Assembly: GCA_963757605.1 (NCBI GenBank)
Contig: CAVWSF010000005.1
Span: 1,240,001-1,304,000 of the forward strand
Direction of reading: 5' to 3'
DNA from: JAICJC01 sp963757605
GTDB taxonomy: Bacteria > Actinomycetota > Thermoleophilia > Gaiellales > JAICJC01
Length of the DNA: 64,000 nucleotides
Shown here: one piece after another, positions 16,917-25,010 of the stretch
Position numbering within the stretch: the stretch's first letter is position 1
Layout: each line of letters opens with the position of its first letter
The notes under the pieces: model-generated
What the model was told of the DNA's origin: nothing
Databases searched by the model: none
The model's input: the letters and a program-made list of their open reading frames with translations, nothing else
Translations under genes and position numbers: made by a program

Positions 16917-17218
16917 CGCTCGCGGGGATCGACGCCGGCCAGCCGCTCCACGAGCGCCGCCACCTCGGCGTCGGAGTAGCGCAGCCCGCGGCGGTCGGTG
17001 CCCGCGGGGTCGTGGGCGAGGCCGGTGCCCTCGCGCCACTCGCCCCGGGGCCGGATCGGGCGCGGGACGAACCCGCCGCCGCAGTTGGGGCAGACGTTCC
17101 GGAGCGGGCCGTCCGCGCACTCGACGCAGAAGGTGCACTCGTAGGTGCAGATGCGCGCGTCGGCATCGGGCGGAAGGTCGCGGTCGCAGCGCTGGCAGTT
17201 GGGCCTGAGGTCGAGCAT
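16913..17218 (-). CDS. DUF1272 zinc-ribbon-type protein, 101 aa
   Basis: It begins MLDLRPNCQRCDRDLPPDA and carries the family's cysteine set: CQRC, CTYECTFC, C and CPNCGGGF, then RPIRP. This is the DUF1272 signature, presumed to bind zinc. An extra C-terminal stretch of about 40 residues (LRYSDAEVAALVERLAGVD) extends beyond the usual domain. The ATG overlaps the stop of the TetR gene by one base, so the two are co-translated. The function is unknown. Confidence 0.88.
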   Translation of the reverse strand: MLDLRPNCQRCDRDLPPDADARICTYECTFCVECADGPLRNVCPNCGGGFVPRPIRPRGEWREGTGLAHDPAGTDRRGLRYSDAEVAALVERLAGVDPRER

Positions 17219-17841
17219 CACCGGGCCGGCTCGGGGCCGATCAGCTTCGCCACGCCGCGCCGTCCGCGCTCGAGCACCTCGGGTCGCGGGTCGAGCACGT
17301 AGATCGCGTTCGCCATGAGCAGCATGGCGTCGATCTCGAACGTCAGCTGGTCGGCGTCCATGGCCGGGTCGAGCTCGCCGGCGGCCTGCGCGTCCTCGAC
17401 CGCCTGGCGCACCTCGCCGACCCAGCTCACGATGAACTCGACGATCCGGTCGCGGACGCGGCCGGGGCGGGTGTCGATCTCCGCCGCGACGGACGCGAAG
17501 AAGCATCCGCCCGGGAAGACGCCGCGCTCGAGGTGCGCCAGGAACTCGTTGGAGAGCGCCCATACCCGGGCGAGCCCGGCGGGGGCAGCCGCGGCCGGCT
17601 CCACCACCTCCGCGTTGAAGATCTCGGAGGCGGTGTCGATGGTGGCGAGCTGGAGCTCCTCCTTCGACTTGAAGTGGGCATAGAGGCCGCTCTTCGACAT
17701 GCCGATGTGGTCGGCCAGGCCGCCGATCGAGAGGCCGTTCAGGCCCTCGATCGTCGCGAGGCGGGCGGAGGCGTGGAGGATCGCCGACCGCGACCTCTGG
17801 CCGTCCGAGCGGGGCCGGCGGGTGGGAGTCTGCGCGTTCAT
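17218..17841 (-). CDS. TetR/AcrR-family transcriptional regulator
   Basis: 207 residues. The N-terminal helix-turn-helix domain is clear (ILHASARLATIEGLNGLSIG, HIGMSKSGLYAHFKSKEEL). The C-terminal ligand domain has RGVFPGGCFFASVAAEIDTR, a motif of the TetR_C family often found in regulators of small-molecule responses. It is divergent from the methyltransferase at 17933. The 91-base gap holds two matching palindromic sites, so it probably represses that gene and itself. An earlier in-frame TTG is a possible alternative start. Confidence 0.9.
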   Translation of the reverse strand: MNAQTPTRRPRSDGQRSRSAILHASARLATIEGLNGLSIGGLADHIGMSKSGLYAHFKSKEELQLATIDTASEIFNAEVVEPAAAAPAGLARVWALSNEFLAHLERGVFPGGCFFASVAAEIDTRPGRVRDRIVEFIVSWVGEVRQAVEDAQAAGELDPAMDADQLTFEIDAMLLMANAIYVLDPRPEVLERGRRGVAKLIGPEPAR

Positions 17842-17843
17842 GT

Positions 17844-17872
17844 TTGACAAGATAGCACGAACGGTCGTATAG
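17844..17872 (+). promoter_or_regulatory. Predicted promoter of the methyltransferase gene
   Basis: TTGACA (17844-17849), a 17-base spacer, then GTATAG (17867-17872). The -35 is perfect and the spacing optimal. The -35 begins 3 bases upstream of the divergent TetR start codon. The first 12-bp operator covers the spacer end and touches the -10, so a bound repressor would block RNA polymerase. Confidence 0.6.
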
Positions 17873-17901
17873 TTCTCCTCACATCAAGCACGACCGTTCG
17901 T
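17857..17901. promoter_or_regulatory. Pair of inverted TetR-type operator sites
   Basis: ACGAACGGTCGT at 17857-17868 is repeated as its exact reverse complement, ACGACCGTTCGT, at 17890-17901. Each is also a partial palindrome (ACGA...TCGT), as expected for a dimeric TetR regulator. Centres are 33 bases apart, about three helical turns. Position between the divergent regulator and methyltransferase supports autoregulation. Confidence 0.65.
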
Positions 17902-17932
17902 TCTACTTACATCCCTGAAGGAGATCCCACCA

Positions 17933-18751
17933 ATGAGCACCATCGAAGCACCGCCCGACCTGGCAGAGGTGACCGCCCGCCAGCGCCAGGTGTGGTCGAC
18001 CGGCGACTACTCCGTGATCGCCAACCTGGTCCACCCCGTCTCGGAGCGCCTCGTCGACGACGCCGACCTGCACGCCGGCTGGCGTGTGCTCGACGTCGCC
18101 ACCGGCTCCGGGAACGCCGCGATCGCGGCCGCCCGCCTGGGGGCCGAGGCCGTCGGCATCGACTACGTCCCGGCCCTGCTCGAACGGGCCCGCGAGCGAG
18201 TGACCGCCGAGCGGCTCGACGTCCGGCTGGCCGAGGCCGACGCCCACTCGCTGCCGTTCGGCGACGGCGAGTTCGACGCCGTCACGTCGGTCTTCGGCGT
18301 GATGTTCGCGGCCGACCCCACCCGCGCGGCACGCGAGCTCGTGCGCGTCGTCCGCCCGCGCGGCACGATCGCTCTCGCGAGCTGGACGCCGACGGGGTTC
18401 ATCGGCGAGATGTTCGGCGTCATGACCGCGCACGTCCCGTCGCTCGTGCGCGTCCCGTCGCCGTTCGTGTGGGGCACCGAGCCCGGCCTGCGGGCGCTCC
18501 TCGCGCCCGACATGGCGTACCTCCAGCTGCGCCCGCGGACGTTCACGTTCCGGGCCAGGTCGCCCGAGCACTTCGTCGAGACGTTCGCCCGCTCCTACGG
18601 CCCGACCGTCCGCGCGCTCGACGCGGCCGGCCCCAACCGGTTCATGCTCGAGGAAGACCTGGTCGACCTCGTCCGCACGCGGAATCGCCTGGGCGATGGA
18701 GCCGTCTCGATCCCGGCGACGTACCTCGAGGCGATCGCGACCCGGCGGTAG
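17933..18751 (+). CDS. SAM-dependent class I methyltransferase
   Basis: 272 residues. The SAM-binding motif is VLDVATGSGNAAIAAARLGA, followed by VGIDYVPALLERAR and the post-motif FDAVTSVFGVMFAAD, then VRPRGTIALASWTP. This is the UbiE/type-11 methyltransferase group. AAGGAG stands 9 bases before the ATG. It is the probable target of the divergent TetR regulator. The substrate is unknown; regulator plus methyltransferase suggests modification of a small molecule sensed by the regulator. Confidence 0.9.
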   Translation: MSTIEAPPDLAEVTARQRQVWSTGDYSVIANLVHPVSERLVDDADLHAGWRVLDVATGSGNAAIAAARLGAEAVGIDYVPALLERARERVTAERLDVRLAEADAHSLPFGDGEFDAVTSVFGVMFAADPTRAARELVRVVRPRGTIALASWTPTGFIGEMFGVMTAHVPSLVRVPSPFVWGTEPGLRALLAPDMAYLQLRPRTFTFRARSPEHFVETFARSYGPTVRALDAAGPNRFMLEEDLVDLVRTRNRLGDGAVSIPATYLEAIATRR

Positions 18752-18761
18752 TCGGCAAGAA

Positions 18762-18786
18762 CGGGGCCCGGCACGCCCGGGCCCCG
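18762..18786 (+). terminator. Hairpin terminator after the methyltransferase
   Basis: GGGGCCCGG (18763-18771), loop CACGC, CCGGGCCCC (18777-18785), extended by an outer C-G pair. It starts about ten bases after the stop codon. A short pyrimidine-rich stretch (GCCTTCCCC) follows instead of a U-tract, as is common in GC-rich actinobacteria. Confidence 0.65.
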
Positions 18787-18802
18787 CCTTCCCCGCGGTC
18801 GG

Positions 18803-18832
18803 TTGACATCCCGTCGCCATCTCTGACATCAT
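18803..18832 (+). promoter_or_regulatory. Predicted promoter of the metzincin-like gene
   Basis: TTGACA at 18803-18808, 18-base spacer, CATCAT at 18827-18832. It lies between the methyltransferase terminator and the next gene. If real, the in-frame ATG at 18831 lies upstream of transcription start and cannot be the start codon. Confidence 0.45.
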
Positions 18833-18947
18833 GGCGCGGGGCTCGCTTCGTGCGTTCTGCTACGAGGCGACAGAGGAGGTCGGCGATGCCGACGCGCCTC
18901 GGTGTCGTGCGTCGCCCGACCTCGAACTTCGGGCCAGGGGGTACGCG

Positions 18948-21023
18948 ATGCCGCGCACGGAACAGTTCCTCGAGCGTGTCGGAGCGGTCTTCCTTCCCCA
19001 AGCGGAGGCCATCGCCGCGGCATCCGATTTCCCGGCACCCGGGGGACCGCTGCCGGCTCCGCCGGCGCCGTTCCCATTTCCACCCCAGTCACCCGTGCCG
19101 CTCCCGGCCCCCCGACCGCCGTTCCCGTTCCCGTGGCCGCCGCCGGTCCAGCTCTGCCCCACGAGCCTACGGCCCGGCTGCTACACCATCAGCTTCGTCC
19201 CGACGGGCACGCCGTTCCTGGGAACCCGCTATCGCGGCACGCTCCGGGTCACCACCGATCCCAAGCTGACGATCTCCGGCGACCTGTACGGCTACCGGTT
19301 GATCGACATCTTCACGAACCCGGTTGTTCTGAGGAGCCCGATCCAGCCGGTCCTGAATCAGACCGACGACGCGGCCGACACCGGCGGGGCGATCCCGATC
19401 TACTCCCGCCGCTCGTACCACTCCTACCTGAAGGGCACGGGCGTCAACTTCGTCACGTTCGTGACCCAGGGGACCGACTGCCCGTTCAGCCTCAGCTTCG
19501 ACGAGTACGTCTACAACCGGCCCGCGACCGGATTCACGGGGACGTTCAACACGACCCCCACCCGCAGCATCGTCGCCAGCCTGCACCACACGGGCACACC
19601 GGACCTCTACGCGGGGAGCGCATTCGAGGGCACGACGAACCTGGGGTTGTTCTCGATGCGATGGGTGTCCGACCGCGTCCGGCGGGCACAGGTCGAGATC
19701 CACACGCTGAACGGCGCGACCACGCCACCGGCGGACGTCGGCGGGACGACGATGGCGTCCATCTTCAGCGCGATCGGCTGGGAGGTCTCTGTCGCCGACG
19801 GGGGCGGCTTCGCCCTTCCGGCGTCGCTCACGGGGGTGGACATCGACGCGTGCTGGTCGACCCCGAACCTCCACATGCTGATGTCCGCGCTCGCCGACTA
19901 CAACCCGGCCGAGCTCGACTCGACGTGGAAGGTGCACCTCGTCGCCGTCCCGGCGGCGATGGGTTGCAGTCGCGGGGTCATGTTCGACACCGGGGCGGGA
20001 GATCCGAACAGCATCCCACGGGAGGGCTCGGCGACCTTCAGCGACGACGGCTACCCGGCGGGCGAGGTACCCGACGGGCACGGCGGCTCCCACTACGACG
20101 GTGCGGCTGACCACGTGCAGAAGGACGTGCCGAGAGCATTCCTGCGATCGGCCACGCACGAGATCGGCCACGCGTTCAACCAGATCCACCAGAACTTCGA
20201 GGCCGGCCTCGACAACTCGATCATGAGCCCGACGCCGTCGGTCGCCGAGGTTCTGGGCCTGGCCGGGACGTTCCCGGACCAGATCAACCTGGCCTTCAAC
20301 GACACCGTCAAGGCCCACCTTCGCCACCTGCCGGACCCGGCCGTGCGGCCGGGCGCGATGGACTTCTTCGGGGCCGCCGTCTCGGCCCCTCAGGCGGCCG
20401 ATGTCGCATGGCTGGACGCCCTCAGGGTCACGGTGGTCCCCTCGGAGAAGCGGGTCTCGCTCGGGCAGCCGGTCAAACTGCGCTGGACGCTCACGAACGA
20501 CGGTGACGCCGAGATCCCGGTGCCGGACGACCTCAGCGCGCAGTCGCTTCATGCCCGGATCAGCGTCACCGACCCGGGAGGCGGCGTCACGTTCCTCCGG
20601 CCACCGGACATCGACTCGTGCCCCAGAGTCAGCCACACGGCGCTCGCGCGGGACGAGTCGGTGGAGGCGGGGACGACGCTCTATTGGGGAACGGACGGCT
20701 TTGCATTCGAGAAGCCCGGCCGCCACCGCATCGAGGTGATCTGCCTCTGGCACGTCGCGGGCGTCCCGGTGGGGGCGACGGGAGAGGAGTACGTCTTCGT
20801 CACCTACCCGGGCACGGCGGCGGACAACGAGGTCGCGGCCCAGCTCCTGCACCCGGAGGTCGGCCGAGCCGTCGCGACCGGTGACACCGGGGATTCCAAG
20901 GTCGCCAAGGATCGGATCACGAAGGCCGAGAGCGTGGCGGCCGACCACCCCGCGGTCGAGAGCATCCGTTCCCTCGGCCTCCTGCGGGCCAAGAAGACGA
21001 AGAGCCGGCGCCGATCGACCTGA
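18948..21023 (+). CDS. Predicted metzincin-type zinc metalloprotease, 691 aa
   Basis: The zinc site is THEIGHAFNQIHQ, with the HExxHxxxxxH spacing of metzincins (His404, His408, His414 and catalytic Glu405) but Asn instead of the usual Gly at the turn. A Met-turn follows (NSIMSPTPS, Met426). Residues about 25-65 form a Pro/Phe-rich linker. A beta-sandwich-like region at about 480-640 (VKLRWTLTNDGDAEIPVPDD) and a Lys/Arg tail follow. No signal peptide is visible. The start chosen has AGGGGG 8 bases upstream, but a G-run just before it may hide a frameshift from an earlier start at 18886. Confidence 0.7.
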   Translation: MPRTEQFLERVGAVFLPQAEAIAAASDFPAPGGPLPAPPAPFPFPPQSPVPLPAPRPPFPFPWPPPVQLCPTSLRPGCYTISFVPTGTPFLGTRYRGTLRVTTDPKLTISGDLYGYRLIDIFTNPVVLRSPIQPVLNQTDDAADTGGAIPIYSRRSYHSYLKGTGVNFVTFVTQGTDCPFSLSFDEYVYNRPATGFTGTFNTTPTRSIVASLHHTGTPDLYAGSAFEGTTNLGLFSMRWVSDRVRRAQVEIHTLNGATTPPADVGGTTMASIFSAIGWEVSVADGGGFALPASLTGVDIDACWSTPNLHMLMSALADYNPAELDSTWKVHLVAVPAAMGCSRGVMFDTGAGDPNSIPREGSATFSDDGYPAGEVPDGHGGSHYDGAADHVQKDVPRAFLRSATHEIGHAFNQIHQNFEAGLDNSIMSPTPSVAEVLGLAGTFPDQINLAFNDTVKAHLRHLPDPAVRPGAMDFFGAAVSAPQAADVAWLDALRVTVVPSEKRVSLGQPVKLRWTLTNDGDAEIPVPDDLSAQSLHARISVTDPGGGVTFLRPPDIDSCPRVSHTALARDESVEAGTTLYWGTDGFAFEKPGRHRIEVICLWHVAGVPVGATGEEYVFVTYPGTAADNEVAAQLLHPEVGRAVATGDTGDSKVAKDRITKAESVAADHPAVESIRSLGLLRAKKTKSRRRST

Positions 21024-21072
21024 CCGGCGATGTCGGACACTCGGCAAGGCCCCCGCTCTGGGCGCCGGCGCT

Positions 21073-21900
21073 TCAGCGCCGACCCACGACCGCGCAGGTC
21101 AGGTGGCTGCGGTCCGCTGTGACGGGCCAGAGCCAGGGATCCTCAATCGTCACGTCGCGAACACCCGGCAGGCGGCTCACGATCTCGCAGATCCTGTACG
21201 GATTCGTGCCGGTGAAGAAGTTGCGCGACGCGACGAGGTCGCTCATCGCCTCCTCGAGCCGATCGGGTGGCAGCGTCAGGAGATGCGGAGCCGACACGGT
21301 CGAGACCACGTCCGTCACGAGCGCGAACGAGCCCCCCTCACGCGTGAGCGCGACGAGGTCGGCCAGGTGCTTGTCCCGCAACGCCACGGACACCTTGTCG
21401 GCCGCCCCACCCTCGAGGGCCGACTCGACGACGGATTGGAGGAGCTGGCTGAGGACGCCTGTGGACGCCGTCACGTCGAACGGCGCGCCGGGTACGGGGC
21501 AGCGATGGCGACCGAGGTAACCGACCAGCAGATCGGCGACCGGGGCGGCGCCCGCCCCGGACGCCTGATCGGCAATCGGGAGCTGATCGAGCACTCCCGT
21601 CAGATCGAGCGCGGGATATCGCCGCACGGCCTCGCAACCGGCGAGCTCCTGACGCACGAGGCCGTCGTCTACGGACGCCGGATCGATGTCGACCAGGTCA
21701 ATGGTGCGATACGTCGCGAGGAGCGGTGCAAGCGCGACGTCCGTCAGGTGGCCGGGGCCGAGCAGGCACAGCGAGCCTCCGCCGCCTCCAAGGGACGTGA
21801 GCAGCCCTGTGACCCGGGCGCGATGGCCGGCGACGCGCGCCCACGAGCTCACCGCCTGGCGATTGCTCTCGACAATGCTCGCAACGAATGCCTCTCGCAC
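21073..21900 (-). CDS. Methyltransferase-like Rossmann protein, 275 aa
   Basis: The segment GSLCLLGPGHLTDVALAPLL, followed by IDLVDIDPASVDDGL, matches SAM-binding motifs I and II of class I methyltransferases. The rest (TGVLSQLLQSVVESAL, GGSFALVTDVVST) fits the later strands of that fold. No substrate is suggested. GTG start; the next gene begins 30 bases away in the opposite direction, so the two share a very short divergent promoter region. Confidence 0.65.
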   Translation of the reverse strand: MREAFVASIVESNRQAVSSWARVAGHRARVTGLLTSLGGGGGSLCLLGPGHLTDVALAPLLATYRTIDLVDIDPASVDDGLVRQELAGCEAVRRYPALDLTGVLDQLPIADQASGAGAAPVADLLVGYLGRHRCPVPGAPFDVTASTGVLSQLLQSVVESALEGGAADKVSVALRDKHLADLVALTREGGSFALVTDVVSTVSAPHLLTLPPDRLEEAMSDLVASRNFFTGTNPYRICEIVSRLPGVRDVTIEDPWLWPVTADRSHLTCAVVGRR

Positions 21901-21930
21901 GCCGCCTCGCGTGGAGAGTAGTGTGCGGGC

Positions 21931-22734
21931 GTGAGGGTGTGGACGCGTTCCATGCCCGCCCCGGTGCGCCTCGCGGCTGCCGACAGCGTCCGCGTGTGGT
22001 GCGTAGCGGGTCGGCGCGTGTGGATCTATGAGCCCGGCGGCGACGAGGTGGCGGCGAGCGCCATCCCGGAGGAGCTGGCCTCGCTTGCGGCGGCAGGCGG
22101 CACCGCCGTCGGCGCAACGAGCGCCGGGGGCCTCGTCTGGCTCGATCCGCAGAGCGGCGCCGCCATCGCCCGAGCTCCGATCGGAGGGAGCCCATACGTG
22201 GTCGGTGGGAACGACGCCGTCTGGGCGATTGACCCCGTGTCCGGGAGGGCGTGGCACCTGACGGAGCCGGGGACCCTGGGTGAGCCCGAGGCGGTCGGCG
22301 ATGTCGAGCTCGCAGCTCCGCTGGGCGGTCGCCTCTGGTGGACGTCACGGCTCGACACGCTGCTGCGCGACGGCGCGCGGGAGGTCGACCTGGGCGCCGC
22401 GGCAGGGGAGCGCGGAGCGATCGTCGCGTGCTCGGGTGCCGTCTGGGTCAGCGCCCACCGAGCCGTCATGCGGGTGGGCGGATGGTCCGCCGACACGAGC
22501 CCGCCGCTCGCTGCGCCCGAAGGACCGGTGCGGCATCTGGTGTGCGCCGACGGGACATTGGTGGGCGCGTCAGGTCGCCACGGCCTCTTCACGCTGAACC
22601 CCGCCGTCGACGCGTCGATCCAGCACCACGACGTCGACCTCGGCGGCGAGCTGCACGCACTCGTGGCGGCAGGAGCGGTGGTCTGGGCCTTCCCAACGGA
22701 GCGGGACGAGGCCCGGGTCATTGCGCTGACCTAG
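21931..22734 (+). CDS. Beta-propeller-like protein, 267 aa
   Basis: It consists of repeating units of about 40 residues with the pattern GG.AVW.IDP.SGRA (for example GGLVWLDPQSGAAIARAPIG and NDAVWAIDPVSGRAWHL), typical of PQQ- or YncE-type propeller blades. No signal peptide is evident, so it may be cytoplasmic. The GTG at 21931 is used; an ATG seven codons later is possible. No function is known; it faces the methyltransferase-like gene. Confidence 0.65.
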   Translation: MRVWTRSMPAPVRLAAADSVRVWCVAGRRVWIYEPGGDEVAASAIPEELASLAAAGGTAVGATSAGGLVWLDPQSGAAIARAPIGGSPYVVGGNDAVWAIDPVSGRAWHLTEPGTLGEPEAVGDVELAAPLGGRLWWTSRLDTLLRDGAREVDLGAAAGERGAIVACSGAVWVSAHRAVMRVGGWSADTSPPLAAPEGPVRHLVCADGTLVGASGRHGLFTLNPAVDASIQHHDVDLGGELHALVAAGAVVWAFPTERDEARVIALT

Positions 22735-22756
22735 GCCCCGCCACGCTCGCTGGGGC

Positions 22757-23185
22757 TCAGACCCCGGCCATCGTGACCTGGGTCAGCCGGACGTTGTTCC
22801 CGGACGGGTCGCGGAACGCGGAGTCGATCCCGTAGGGGTACTCCGACGGCTCCTCGGAGAACTCGACGCCACGGCCCTTGAGCTCCTCGTAGGAGGCCTG
22901 GCAGTCCTCCGTCGTCAGGAAGATCGTGCCGGCGAAGCCTTTGCTCATAAGGCTCCGCACCTGCTCGGCCGTCTCGGCGTCCATCACCGGCGGGCCGGGG
23001 ATCGCCATGAGGACGATGGCGATGTCGGGCTGGTTCGGCGGACCGACGGTGAGCCAGCGGAAGTCCCCCAGCTCGGGCAGCGTGACGTCGGATCGCACCT
23101 CGAGGCCGACCTTGTCCGTGTAGAAGGCCAGCGCCTCGTCCTGGTCGTCCACCCACAGCTGGGCGGTGCTCAGCTTGATCGACAC
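22757..23185 (-). CDS. VOC-superfamily (glyoxalase/dioxygenase-like) protein
   Basis: 142 residues with paired beta-alpha-beta-beta-beta modules. It begins STAQLWVDDQDEALAFYTDKVGLEVRSD and ends GIDSAFRDPSGNNVRLTQ, the standard start and metal-site end of VOC domains. GTG start with AAGGAGG 7 bases upstream. The AraC regulator at 23227 lies just upstream in the same direction, a pairing often seen for VOC genes. The substrate is not predictable. Confidence 0.9.
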   Translation of the reverse strand: MSIKLSTAQLWVDDQDEALAFYTDKVGLEVRSDVTLPELGDFRWLTVGPPNQPDIAIVLMAIPGPPVMDAETAEQVRSLMSKGFAGTIFLTTEDCQASYEELKGRGVEFSEEPSEYPYGIDSAFRDPSGNNVRLTQVTMAGV

Positions 23186-23226
23186 GTGAACCCCTCCTTG
23201 GTCAAGACGAACTGTTGCGAAGCACG

Positions 23227-23667
23227 CTAACCGCGAGGCTCGCCGCTGTCTTCTCGAAACGTGCGGCGTTGCGGGCGGCCGTAGAACCGCAGCACGCAGC
23301 TCGGCACGCGCGCCTGGTGGGCGGCCGGTGGATACGCCGCCCGGTAGGCCGTCGGCGAGGCGCCGAACGTGCGGGTGAAGCTCGTCGTGAACGATCCCAC
23401 GCTGCGCAGGCCCACCGAGAAGCAGATGTCGGCGACCGAGCGGTCGGTGCCGCGCAAGAGGGCCGCGGCCCGCTCCAGGCGGCGGGTCAGGAGATAGGCG
23501 TGGGGCGACTCGCCGAACGCGCGCCGGAACTCGCGGCTGAAGTGGGCCCGCGAGAGGCCGGCCGCATCGGCCAGGTCGTCGACCTCCAGCGGCTCGGCGA
23601 AGCGCGCGTCGGCGAGATCCTTGGCGCGGAGCAGGTGACGGGAGGGATGCGGATAGGTGGCGACCAC
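23227..23667 (-). CDS. AraC-family transcriptional regulator (DNA-binding domain only)
   Basis: 146 residues, two helix-turn-helix motifs: DLADAAGLSRAHFSREFRRAFGESPHAYL, then SVADICFSVGLRSVGSFTTSFTRTFGASPTAYR. There is no separate ligand-binding domain, so it may act with a partner or respond to abundance. GTG start, one base after the stop of the YjbR-like gene, so likely one transcript. It precedes the VOC gene and probably regulates it. Confidence 0.9.
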   Translation of the reverse strand: MVATYPHPSRHLLRAKDLADARFAEPLEVDDLADAAGLSRAHFSREFRRAFGESPHAYLLTRRLERAAALLRGTDRSVADICFSVGLRSVGSFTTSFTRTFGASPTAYRAAYPPAAHQARVPSCVLRFYGRPQRRTFREDSGEPRG

Positions 23668-23668
23668 G

Positions 23669-24076
23669 TCAGGCCTCCTCCGCGTTCTCGGCCAGCCATG
23701 CCTTGGCGATCCGCTTCTGCGCCCGGGTCAGCCAGGCGTCCACGACGACGTCGCGCAGCTCCTCGCAGTCGAGCCGCTCGAGGTCGGGGATGCGCACCAG
23801 CACGGCTGGATAGCCGCGGAAGTGGGGCGTCGTGAAGTAGATGCCGCGGTCGTCCGAGAGCAGGAGCTCCTTCTCCTCGAGCCCGGGGACGCGGAACATG
23901 AGCACGTCCGCCAGCCGCTCGCCCGTGTCGGCGTCGACCGCGTCCGGCCGCCGGCTGCGGTGGAAGCAGAACATCTTGCCGTGGACGAGGTAGGAGGGCC
24001 GACCGTCGTCGGCGACCTCCTTCACGGCCTGCGGCATCGCGAGCGCCAGCTCGTCCAGGTCCGCCATCGTCGCCAT
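23669..24076 (-). CDS. MmcQ/YjbR-family protein
   Basis: 135 residues of the MmcQ/YjbR fold (PF04237-type): LALAMPQAVKEVADDGRPSYLVHGKMFCF near the start, then FRVPGLEEKELLLSDDRGIYFTTPHFRGYPAVLVRIPD, and a helical end DAWLTRAQKRIAKAWL. Some relatives are described as DNA-binding, but the activity is not established. It heads a probable three-gene minus-strand unit with AraC and VOC genes. Confidence 0.88.
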   Translation of the reverse strand: MATMADLDELALAMPQAVKEVADDGRPSYLVHGKMFCFHRSRRPDAVDADTGERLADVLMFRVPGLEEKELLLSDDRGIYFTTPHFRGYPAVLVRIPDLERLDCEELRDVVVDAWLTRAQKRIAKAWLAENAEEA

Positions 24077-24138
24077 GAGAGCAGTCTGCCACTCCTGCCG
24101 CGAGGCGGATCGTCAGCAGGGCATCGCAGCCCTCGATC

Positions 24139-24348
24139 TCACGACTTCTTGGCGGCCGCCTTCCCGCCCTTGCGGCCGGCGGCCTTCTTCTGGGCCGTTG
24201 TCCCGCCCTGCTTGGAGTTCCCGCCCGAGCCCGAGCTCTTGCCGCCGCGGCTCGACGCGCCCGGCGAGTTCGCGATCCGAGCCGCGCGCTCTTTCGACAT
24301 GCCCTTCTCCTTGAGCGCCTCATACTGCTTCTCGTTCTTGACCGCCAT
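24139..24348 (-). CDS. Small basic low-complexity protein, 69 aa
   Basis: It starts MAVKNEKQYEALKEKGMSKE, with AGGAGG 6 bases before the ATG. The C-terminal half is a Gly/Ser/Lys-rich disordered tail (GGKSSGSGGNSKQGG, AAGRKGGKAAAKKS). The N-terminal KGMSKERAARIANSPG block is shared by many small actinobacterial proteins of unknown function that are often abundant. It may bind nucleic acid, but that rests only on its charge. Confidence 0.8.
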   Translation of the reverse strand: MAVKNEKQYEALKEKGMSKERAARIANSPGASSRGGKSSGSGGNSKQGGTTAQKKAAGRKGGKAAAKKS

Positions 24349-24412
24349 GTCGTTCCTCCTGCTCGAGTTGGGCGGGCCGACGGCGCGAGGCCGGCCGACC
24401 CGCCCGGTCGTT

Positions 24413-24904
24413 CTAGGTCGCCGCCCGCTCGTTCACGCGGCTCACGGCGATCTTCGTCAGGGTCTGGTCGGCCGCGCTCTCCTCGTCCAGCGTCTCCTGC
24501 AGAAGCCCTGCCGCGTCGTCCTTGCCGAGCTGCTCGGCCAGCGTGCGCGCAGTGCCATAGGCGGCGATCTCGTAGTGCTCGACCCGCTGGGCAGCTCCGA
24601 TGAGCGCAGCATCCTTTGCAGCGCCGTCTCCGTCGGCCTCGACGATCTCCTCGCCCTCGCCGATCAGGCCCTCCATCGCCTCGCAGTGCTCGCTCTCCAC
24701 GTCGGCGCCGAGCGACTGGAACACCTCCTCGAGCCGCTGGACGTGGCCACGCGTCTCGTCGAGGTGATGCTCGATCGCCTCGCGGAGCTCCTTCGACGAG
24801 GCGGCCTCGGCGACCTTCGGCAGCGCCTTCACGAGTTGCTTCTCGGCGCTCATGAGGTCGCTCAGCTCGGCCATGAGCACGTCTTCGAGGGATTGCAGTT
24901 TCAC
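24413..24904 (-). CDS. DUF892 (YciE/YciF) ferritin-like protein
   Basis: 163 residues, all-helical, with the DUF892 layout: LEDVLMAELSDLMSAEKQL, LREAIEHHLDETRGHVQRLEEVF, then AAQRVEHYEIAAYGTARTLAEQLG and a final DEESAADQTLTKIA helix. The Glu and His residues in these helices form the likely di-iron site. Family members are linked to stress responses. GTG start after GGAGGACTA. It precedes the small basic protein gene in the same direction. Confidence 0.9.
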   Translation of the reverse strand: MKLQSLEDVLMAELSDLMSAEKQLVKALPKVAEAASSKELREAIEHHLDETRGHVQRLEEVFQSLGADVESEHCEAMEGLIGEGEEIVEADGDGAAKDAALIGAAQRVEHYEIAAYGTARTLAEQLGKDDAAGLLQETLDEESAADQTLTKIAVSRVNERAAT

Positions 24905-25010
24905 TAGTCCTCCTCCGTGGTCGGCATCCTCTGACGGCTCCGTGATACCCCCGGGCGGACGGAGGCAAAACCGGTTTTCGGCGAGGCCCGCCGGGGTAGC
25001 CCAGAAGGAG

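Noticed and set aside
18831..18947. ATG at 18831 as the start of the metzincin-like gene
   Set aside because: It overlaps the predicted -10 element and lacks a ribosome binding site. The added residues look non-coding.
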